A stretch of DNA of 21,678 nt, taken from assembly GCA_046765875.1 (NCBI GenBank), contig JBKPSJ010000094.1:1-21678 (forward strand), written 5' to 3'. The notes beneath the pieces are model-generated. The model was not told where the DNA came from, ran no database searches, and was given only the letters and a program-made list of their open reading frames with translations. This DNA comes from DASRHY01 sp046765875. GTDB taxonomy: Bacteria; Actinomycetota; Actinomycetes; Propionibacteriales; Kribbellaceae. Below, piece after piece: positions 16,834 through 21,678 of this stretch (position 1 is the stretch's first letter; the number at the start of each line of letters is the position of its first letter). A program made the position numbers and the translations under genes.

Positions 16834-16859
16834 CTGAATTCAGCGGAGGCTCCGAATAG

Positions 16860-17273
16860 CTACTCCGCATAGGGTTGTTTCTTGCCTCGGGCGCTGTATC
16901 CGATGTCCCAGATGTATCCGTCTGGGTCCGCGAACGACCCGCCGTATCCGCCCCAATCCTTCTCAGCGGCGGGCTTGAGGACCGTCGCGCCGGCCTTCTG
17001 AGCCTCCGCGAGGATTTCGTCGACACGAGCTTCGCTGCGGACGACATAGGTGAACACCAGGCCGCTGAATCCGCTGCCCTCTGGGTTCGCGCCCACCTGC
17101 GCCGCCAAACCCTCGCGACCGTAGAAGCCGACGAGCGAACTGCCGTCCGACCCGAAGAACACCGAGACGCCGTAGTCCCGCTCGACCTTCCAGCCCAGAC
17201 CCTCAGTGTAGAACCGTCTGGTCCGGTCCATGTTCTGAACGCCGAGAAGAATCGAGCTCACATGTGCTTTCAT
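16860..17273 (-). CDS. VOC/glyoxalase-fold protein (copy 2)
   Basis: A 137-residue vicinal-oxygen-chelate protein. The first half is VSSILLGVQNMDRTRRFYTEGLGWKVERDYG; the second ends in KDWGGYGGSFADPDGYIWDIGYS, the usual DPDG turn before the last strand. An aspartate sits where many members have the metal-binding glutamate. The tail is basic. The substrate or ligand is unknown; relatives act in antibiotic or metabolite binding. The ATG at 17273 has GGAGG six bases upstream; the open frame beyond it runs through the promoter and was rejected. The gene stands alone, with element copy 3 upstream and a strong terminator downstream, so it shares a promoter type with MMPL copy 2. It is only distantly similar to the VOC protein at 8198. 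Confidence 0.87.
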   Translation of the reverse strand: MKAHVSSILLGVQNMDRTRRFYTEGLGWKVERDYGVSVFFGSDGSSLVGFYGREGLAAQVGANPEGSGFSGLVFTYVVRSEARVDEILAEAQKAGATVLKPAAEKDWGGYGGSFADPDGYIWDIGYSARGKKQPYAE

Positions 17274-17316
17274 GGCTTGCCTCCATTCGTAATGGCTAAA
17301 GATGCACATAGCAATC

Positions 17317-17357
17317 ACGGTAGGAACGACCGGCGATCCATGCTTCTCGATTCCTGA
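17317..17357 (-). promoter_or_regulatory. 16-bp element copy 3 plus TACCGT box
   Basis: On the minus strand TCAGGAATCGAGAAGC (17342-17357) is identical to copy 1. It is followed after 19 bp by TACCGT (17317-17322) and then GA. The predicted transcript would start near 17310, about 36 nt before the VOC ATG. Confidence 0.65.
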
Positions 17358-17379
17358 TCGGTTGGTGCCGATTCGCCAG

Positions 17380-17688
17380 TCATGACGGCAACGCTGCCCC
17401 GTGATGCATATGCGTGCTAATGGCGGCGACGTGTGAACCGACCCCTTGCCGCGGGGTGGCGAAGCGCGAACTTTTGCGTTTGTCCCGGCATTGTCGCAAG
17501 CCGAGCCGGCCGACGGTCTCGCCGAGCAGTGCCGTCCCGGCCGGGTGCCGGGCGGCGACCGAGTCGACGGCGGCACCGACCTGCTCCCAGGCGTCCCGGT
17601 CGACCCGCCGCCCGCGGGGCGCAACACCTACCGGCTTGAGCCAGTACCGACCGGAGATAGGCCTGGCACGACACCAAGTCCTAGGCCG
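17380..17688 (-). pseudogene. Unrecognised gene remnant, no start codon
   Basis: A 102-codon open frame between two stops with GC-rich third positions in its core and a protein-like composition (GRYWLKPVGVAPRG, then DRDAWEQVGAAVDSVAARHPAGTALLGETVGRLGL). It has no plausible start or ribosome-binding site, being bounded upstream by a TGA at 17689-17691. It therefore looks like the decayed C-terminal part of a lost gene. I cannot assign a family; it could also be chance in GC-rich DNA. Confidence 0.35.
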
Positions 17689-17689
17689 T

Positions 17690-17749
17690 CAACAATTTGT
17701 TGCAGCTCTGAACATGGTCTGCGGTGTTCAACGCAGCAACAGGTTGTTC
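17690..17749. repeat. Pair of related 13-bp palindrome-like sequences
   Basis: CAACAATTTGTTG (17690-17702) is a perfect palindrome around one central base. CAACAGGTTGTTC (17737-17749) is a weaker relative, 10 of 13 identical, with centres 47 bp apart. They could be tandem operators, but they lie about 290 bp before the next start codon. Confidence 0.25.
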
Positions 17750-17959
17750 AACGCCGCGGCGCTGACTGCCGCAGGGTCGACCGCGCTGAACGGGGACAGC
17801 GCAAACGCCGACGGCGACGAGGGCCCAGCTGAGGCTGCGCAACGACCGGCGTGGCTCGGCCGCGCTGTCGCCGAGTCGACGGTGCGGCCGCTGCCGCCGG
17901 CCGACTCGCCCAGGCCGGACGGGACCAGGCATCGCCGGGCCGGGTCGATTATCGAACGT

Positions 17960-17965
17960 TATGAT
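17960..17965 (+). promoter_or_regulatory. Candidate -10 box for the AfsR-like gene
   Basis: TATGAT lies 73 bp before the ATG at 18039, next to the short palindrome AACGTT. No -35 is recognisable. Confidence 0.25.
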
Positions 17966-18038
17966 CCAAGCACAGCACGTGACCCTCTTGCTCTGCACAA
18001 TGAGCGCGACGCTGCTGGACGTGCGATCTGGGGGGACG

Positions 18039-19844
18039 ATGGGGTTTCGGTTCACGCTCTTGGGTCCCCTGACGCTGCGACGTGGAGCCGAGACGCTCCC
18101 ACTGGGTCCGGTGAAGCGCCGCGCGATGCTCGCTACGCTCGTGCTCGCCGCCAACGACCCGGTCTCGATAGACCGCCTGACCGAGACAGTCTGGGACAGT
18201 CCGCCGACGTCCGCGGTCGCCAACCTGCGCACCCACGCGACTGCCCTGCGGCAGCTTCTGTTCGACGACAACGGCTCCAACCGGCTGCACTCATCCCACC
18301 GCGCCTACCGGCTCGTCGTGGGCGACGGCGAGCTCGACCTGGCGTTGTTCGACGATCTGGCCCGTCAGGGACGGGACTCCAGAGCCGAGGGTGACCTGAC
18401 GACCGCCGTGCGGCACCTCGGCGCCGCCCTGGATCTGTGGCGCGGCGAGCCCGCGCAGAACGTGCCCGCGAGTGGCGTCATGGAGGCGATGCTCGCGCCG
18501 CTGAAGGAACGCCGGTTGCTCGTGTTCGAGGACTACGCCGACATTCGGCTGGCCCTCGCCGAGCACAACACCATCCTCGGCGAGCTGCAGCAGCAGGCGC
18601 TCCGGCACCCGCACCGGGAACGGCTCTGGGAGCAGCTCACCTTGGCACGGTACCGCTCGGGCGATGTCACAGGCGCACTGAATACTGTCGCCGAGTCCTA
18701 CACCCGGCTGCGTGAGGACCTCGGCGTCGAGCCCGGCGAGCGGATGATCCAGTTGCACCAGTCGATCCTGCGGCGCGACCCTGAACTGACCCGGACCGCC
18801 GCCGTCGCGCTACGGCCGTCTGGGCGTCGCGTGCAGCGACCCCGGCAACTGCCGGCCGACCCGCCCCTGCTGGTAGGCCGTGAGCGCGAGTCCCGGGAGC
18901 TTGCCGGCCTGCTCACGTCAAGAACGGTGGTCGTCAGCGGACCTGCCGGTGTCGGTACGTCGGCGATCGCGCTCCGCGCCGCGCACCAGGTGGCCGGAGG
19001 CTTCCCGACCGGCGAGTTGTACGCCGATATGCGCGGCGCGGATCCGTACGACGTGCTGGACCGCTTCCTCCGGGCAATCGGCGTCGAGGTGCCGACCTCG
19101 CTCGAAGGGCGAACGAGCCTGTTCCGCACGATGACAGCCGACGGGGTGCTCGTGGTCCTCGACCACGCCGAGGATGCCGCCCAGGTGCGGCCGCTGCTCC
19201 CCGGCGCCGGCTCCCGGGCCCTTGTCACCAGCCGTCGCCGGCTCGCCACCCTTGACGGCGCCGCGGTGCTTGATCTCCGCCCGCTGTCTGCGGCTAGCGG
19301 AGCCGCTGCCCTCGGGGCGATGATCGGCGACGACCGGGTCAGCCGGGAGCCTGCGGCTGCGCTACACCTGGCCGAGCTCTGCGACGGCCTACCGCTCGGG
19401 TTGCGCATCGCCGCCGCCCGGCTCGCCGCGCGTCCACACTGGCCCGTCAGCCTGCTCGCCGACCGGCTCACCGATCCATGCCGCCGCCTCGACCTGCTCA
19501 CGTATGACGACCTGAGCATGCGGCGATCCCTTGCCGCGACGTACGACGTGCTGGCGACAGCCGATCCAGCGGCGGCCCGGGTGTTCCGTCGGATCGGCAC
19601 GCTCCGAGCCGGCGACGTGCCGGTTTGCCGGCTGGCGAGCGAGCTCAACCTGCTCGAGGTAGACGTGACCGACGCTCTTGAGCGACTTGTCGACGTACGT
19701 TTGCTGGAGTCCACCGAAGCCGGGCGGTACCACGTCAGCGCCCTGGTCCGGTTATACGCCGAAGAACTCGCCTACGCGCAGACCGTGCGGTCATCCGCGC
19801 AGCACGCCGAGCCTTCGAGGCCAGCTCATCGGCAGACCGCCTGA
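18039..19844 (+). CDS. AfsR/SARP-family regulator with altered P-loop
   Basis: A 601-residue regulator. An OmpR-type winged helix covers about 1-95 (FTLLGPLTLRRG, PVKRRAMLATLVLAANDPVSIDRLTETVW, NLRTHATALRQLL). A BTAD domain follows at about 97-245 (DLALFDDLARQGR, then YTRLREDLGVEPGERMIQLHQSIL). An NB-ARC-like NTPase starts at LLVGRERE (277). Its P-loop reads GPAGVGTS (301-308), so the usual lysine is threonine. Walker B is VLVVLDHAEDAAQVRPLLPG (370 onward), and GLPLGLRIAAARLA is at 450-463. A winged-helix-like end follows, without the TPR region of full AfsR. Family members activate secondary-metabolism genes. GGGGGG lies upstream of the ATG at 18039; an in-frame ATG at 17961 lacks such a site. 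The target is unknown. Confidence 0.92.
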   Translation: MGFRFTLLGPLTLRRGAETLPLGPVKRRAMLATLVLAANDPVSIDRLTETVWDSPPTSAVANLRTHATALRQLLFDDNGSNRLHSSHRAYRLVVGDGELDLALFDDLARQGRDSRAEGDLTTAVRHLGAALDLWRGEPAQNVPASGVMEAMLAPLKERRLLVFEDYADIRLALAEHNTILGELQQQALRHPHRERLWEQLTLARYRSGDVTGALNTVAESYTRLREDLGVEPGERMIQLHQSILRRDPELTRTAAVALRPSGRRVQRPRQLPADPPLLVGRERESRELAGLLTSRTVVVSGPAGVGTSAIALRAAHQVAGGFPTGELYADMRGADPYDVLDRFLRAIGVEVPTSLEGRTSLFRTMTADGVLVVLDHAEDAAQVRPLLPGAGSRALVTSRRRLATLDGAAVLDLRPLSAASGAAALGAMIGDDRVSREPAAALHLAELCDGLPLGLRIAAARLAARPHWPVSLLADRLTDPCRRLDLLTYDDLSMRRSLAATYDVLATADPAAARVFRRIGTLRAGDVPVCRLASELNLLEVDVTDALERLVDVRLLESTEAGRYHVSALVRLYAEELAYAQTVRSSAQHAEPSRPAHRQTA

Positions 19845-19846
19845 CC

Positions 19847-19866
19847 GCAGCCGGCCGTCAGGCTGC
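19847..19866 (+). terminator. Possible hairpin after the AfsR-like gene
   Basis: Arms GCAGCC/GGCTGC are perfect over 6 bp around an 8-nt loop, two bases after the stop codon. There is no T tract. This is a weak candidate. Confidence 0.3.
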
Positions 19867-19961
19867 ACACCTCGCACGGCCAGACACGCTCGGCCGGTCC
19901 CGCGCAGCGCCTTCCGAACAGCGGCACCTGGTCGCAGCCGGCGAGTGCGGCCCCGGTCTCG

Positions 19962-20720
19962 TCAGTCGACTGCTGCGAGGATGTCGAAGATTCTGTCCAG
20001 CTCGTCTTTCGGGATCCGGCTGTAGTTGTCCTTACGGAGCAGCAGCTGGCGCTGGCCGTTGCGGACGGTCTTCAGCGCGACGTCGATCACGGGCACGACG
20101 TCTCCGTGCTCGCCGCGGAGCCGGACCTGCCCCGAGGCGACGACCTGCTCACGTGCTCGCTCCAGGGCCCGCTCCGCGTCGGCGAGATACAGGTACTGCT
20201 CACCAGCCGGCAGACGCTGCCGGCCGAGGTCGATACCCGTACGGAACCCGACGCCGATGAGGTCCATTCCGCTGAAGTCGTTACCGGTGAACTCGTTCGC
20301 CGTCCGCCCGAGTGCCGCTACGAACTCCTCGCGAACCGACCCGTTGAAGAACGACCGCCGCATCCGCCCGGTGAATAGGCAGTCGACCAGCTCGGTCTCG
20401 AAGCACATCCAGTCGCGCAGGTCTACGTCCCGGAACGAGCACCTCTCGAACCGGGCCAGTCCGCCCGGGTTGAACCGGATCCGGGACCGGTCGAACACGC
20501 AATCCGTATACGTCGTGGCGGTCGTCCGCCCGCTCCCAGTGATCCAGTTCCCGATCCGCATGTCGGTGAATTCGCAGCGGGTGAAGCTCGACGCAGACAC
20601 GTTCATCTGATCGAGCTTGCGACCCGCGAACGTCTCGCCGACCAGTTCCGTGCGATCGAGGGTGAGATAGGTATCCTCTGGCACGTCGACGCGTCCCTTG
20701 ACTCTTGCTCTGATCTCCAC
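19962..20720 (-). CDS. Pentapeptide-repeat-like protein in toxin-immunity context
   Basis: A protein of about 252 residues whose first 165 residues show irregular pentapeptide-like beta-helix repeats (SSFTRCEFTDMRI, TDCVFDRSRIRF, ARFERCSFRDVDLRDW, TELVDCLFTGRM, NEFTGNDFSGMDLIGVGF). A helical C-terminal part (AERALERAREQV, then PKDELDRIFDILAAVD) follows. Such proteins can mimic nucleic acid or act as binding or immunity factors; the function here is unknown. The GTG at 20720 is preferred because GGAG lies five bases upstream; the GTG at 20726 would add two residues but leaves that site too close. It lies third or fourth in the unit with the toxin-like and SUKH genes, so it may be an additional immunity protein; this is inferred from position. 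Confidence 0.7.
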   Translation of the reverse strand: MEIRARVKGRVDVPEDTYLTLDRTELVGETFAGRKLDQMNVSASSFTRCEFTDMRIGNWITGSGRTTATTYTDCVFDRSRIRFNPGGLARFERCSFRDVDLRDWMCFETELVDCLFTGRMRRSFFNGSVREEFVAALGRTANEFTGNDFSGMDLIGVGFRTGIDLGRQRLPAGEQYLYLADAERALERAREQVVASGQVRLRGEHGDVVPVIDVALKTVRNGQRQLLLRKDNYSRIPKDELDRIFDILAAVD

Positions 20721-20733
20721 TATCACTCCGCCA

Positions 20734-20814
20734 TCATGTGCGAAGCGGTACGTCGCGGATCACGGTGAGAAGCCACGCCCACAGTGACGCGATCAACACT
20801 CCGTTGAAGGGCAT
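20734..20814 (-). CDS. Hydrophobic 26-residue micro-ORF
   Basis: The ATG at 20814, 6 bp after the SUKH stop, opens a 26-codon frame with one clear membrane-like segment (NGVLIASLWAWLLTVI) flanked by RDVPLR, ending 13 bp before the pentapeptide-repeat-like gene. It has no good Shine-Dalgarno and would depend on coupling to the SUKH gene. It could be a membrane micropeptide or the remnant of a lost gene. Confidence 0.3.
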   Translation of the reverse strand: MPFNGVLIASLWAWLLTVIRDVPLRT

Positions 20815-20820
20815 GCGATC

Positions 20821-21351
20821 TCATTGTGTGCTGAGGTGCTGAATCTCTCGCACGTTGTACTCGATCATGGCCAGGAAGAAGTCGTCGAACGTCGGGTACC
20901 TGTCGACCTCCGCGCCCGCGAACCAGACGACCGTACCGGGTTCCGCCGCCGATCGGCGCTGCATCACCACGAGGTCGAGGTCAACCAGTGACACCGCTAT
21001 CGGCAGCAGATCGTCTCTCTGAACGCCGGCCGCACTGAGCGCGACCGGCTCCAGATAGCTCAGCCGTTGCAGACCGATCTCGAAGGTGCGGCTTCCGAGC
21101 AGGTCCGCTGCGCCGAGGAGATCGATCGTCTGGAATAGCGAAGGCCATGCCCCTCCGCAGGTCAGGTACCCGCGATATGACGGGTCCACCGGCTCGCCGA
21201 GATGCTCTTCGACAGCGGCCAACTGCTCCTCGTCGGCGGCAATGCCTGGAAGGCGGTACTCCCACAACTTCTCGGTGTCTACTTCCGCCAGGCGTTGCTT
21301 GACCTGCACGAGTTGGACGATCCTGCCCTTCCACTCGATCGACGTGGTCAT
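20821..21351 (-). CDS. SMI1/KNR4 (SUKH) family immunity-like protein
   Basis: A 176-residue protein. The SUKH signature starts at about residue 28 with the tryptophan and the YRLPGIAADEEQLAAVEEHLGEPVDPSYRGYLTCGGAWPSLF stretch, continues through DLLGAADLL, DLLPIAVSLVDLDLVVMQRR and TVVWFAGAEVDRYPTFDDFFLAMIEYNVREIQ. Members are mainly immunity proteins that bind and neutralise polymorphic toxins, often nucleases, delivered by secretion systems. The ATG at 21351 lies 9 bp after the toxin-like gene's stop, the classic toxin-then-immunity order; GGAG is about 12 nt upstream inside the toxin gene end. Confidence 0.87.
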   Translation of the reverse strand: MTTSIEWKGRIVQLVQVKQRLAEVDTEKLWEYRLPGIAADEEQLAAVEEHLGEPVDPSYRGYLTCGGAWPSLFQTIDLLGAADLLGSRTFEIGLQRLSYLEPVALSAAGVQRDDLLPIAVSLVDLDLVVMQRRSAAEPGTVVWFAGAEVDRYPTFDDFFLAMIEYNVREIQHLSTQ

Positions 21352-21360
21352 CGTGTGCGT

Positions 21361-21678
21361 CTACTCCATGAACATGAATCGGGTTGGCCGGTACCCGATC
21401 GGATACTGGACCGCCTGCCCACCCAGGCTAGCGTTCACGCGGGGCGTCAGATCCAGCCAGGTGTACGGCTCAGGCTCGCCTGTCCACGTTGTGTCCGGAA
21501 CATGGCCGGCTTGACCTGAGTAGGGCTCTCCCCGGTCGATCGCAGCGCGTCGCTCCCGCGCGGCCGCTCTGGACGCCGCCGCCCTCAGCTCGCCCTGTGT
21601 CGACACGCGGCCGGTTGGAGAAAGCGCACCTGACTCGAGCGCCTCGTTGCACAGGTTGCAGTACTGCCGGACTTGAGC
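21361..21678 (-). CDS. C-terminal end of a polymorphic-toxin-like protein, start outside window
   Basis: An open frame of 105 codons entering from the right edge, so the N-terminal part is missing. It shows a CxxC pair (QYCNLCNEAL), a basic helical stretch (ELRAAASRAAARERRAAIDRG), then GHVPDTTWTGEPEPYTWLDL and NASLGGQAVQYPIGYRPTRF up to the stop. The compact terminal domain with conserved-looking His, Asp and Asn, followed immediately by a SUKH gene, fits the tip domain of a secreted polymorphic toxin, possibly a nuclease of HNH/Endo VII type. I cannot name the toxin family. A GTG at 21606 could start a shorter protein, but no ribosome-binding site supports it and the open frame upstream argues for a longer gene. 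Confidence 0.65.
   Translation of the reverse strand, partial: AQVRQYCNLCNEALESGALSPTGRVSTQGELRAAASRAAARERRAAIDRGEPYSGQAGHVPDTTWTGEPEPYTWLDLTPRVNASLGGQAVQYPIGYRPTRFMFME

Larger units (their letters stand above)
16051..16859. other. 809-bp gene-poor region between MMPL copy 2 and a VOC gene
   Basis: It holds the MMPL terminator (16066-16105), the VOC terminator (16801-16833) and a locally AT-richer patch (about 16425-16680) with a promoter-like element and a short broken frame. Between 16110 and 16420 I see no supported gene; open frames there lack start signals and family resemblance. The lower GC suggests decayed or imported DNA. Confidence 0.5.
17274..18038. other. 765-bp region between VOC copy 2 and the AfsR-like gene
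   Basis: It holds element copy 3 (17317-17357), an unrecognised minus-strand gene remnant (17380-17688), two 13-bp palindrome-like sequences (17690-17702 and 17737-17749) and a TATGAT box (17960-17965) before the AfsR-like gene. In 17750-17950 several frames are open on both strands, but none has a start signal or family resemblance. Confidence 0.5.

Noticed and set aside
17724..17755. Direct repeats of GTTCAACGC as a CRISPR-like or repeat array
   Set aside because: Only two short copies without regular spacers.
17414..18394. Plus-strand frame of 326 codons
   Set aside because: Its second half lies in another frame of the AfsR-like gene and its start has no Shine-Dalgarno; it is not a convincing gene.
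20766..20774. GTGAGAAGC as a fourth copy of the 16-bp element
   Set aside because: Only the GAGAAGC half matches; TCAGGAAT and the TANCGT box at the right spacing are missing.

Overview
The window is high-GC DNA from an actinomycete-type bacterium (Actinomycetota). The evidence is G/C-rich third codon positions throughout, GTG starts, a MalT/LAL-type LuxR regulator, an AfsR/SARP-like regulator, two MMPL transporters ending in the NWYLP signature, an ArsR-type regulator resembling the DUF5937 group, and TANNNT -10 boxes placed 6-7 nt before start codons. The genus cannot be fixed from the sequence. No rRNA, tRNA, CRISPR array or intact mobile element was seen. It reads as an accessory, regulator- and transporter-rich chromosomal region.

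Left part (1-8211). A large LAL regulator runs off the left edge with its DNA-binding domain cut. Behind it, on the same strand, lies a questin-oxidase-like gene. Next is a two-gene unit, an ECF-type sigma factor with a SnoaL-like C-terminus followed by an alpha/beta hydrolase, closed by a hairpin directly after the hydrolase stop. An ArsR-type repressor and an MFS exporter are then transcribed divergently from a 55-bp gap holding an 8-bp palindrome.

Centre (8198-12986, minus strand). This looks like one unit: a NarL-type histidine kinase, its response regulator (GTGA overlap), an MMPL transporter, a small 2TM protein and a VOC/glyoxalase-fold protein (GTGA overlap). The kinase and the transporter each also have a possible leaderless -10 box.

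Right-centre (12987-17690). A 64-aa basic protein, a second MMPL transporter and a second VOC protein stand apart, but each is preceded by the same 16-bp element (consensus TCAGGAATsGAGAAGC), 19-20 bp upstream of a TANCGT box. This is the most interesting signal in the window: a small regulon with a site centred near -40 of its promoters. The spaces between these genes hold two strong hairpins, a possible broken small gene and an unrecognised gene remnant.

Right end (18039-21678). An AfsR/SARP-like regulator whose P-loop lysine is replaced by threonine faces a minus-strand toxin-immunity-like cassette. That cassette comprises the C-terminus of an unassigned polymorphic-toxin-like protein (cut by the right edge), a SUKH (SMI1/KNR4) immunity-like protein, a 26-codon hydrophobic micro-ORF and a pentapeptide-repeat-like protein.
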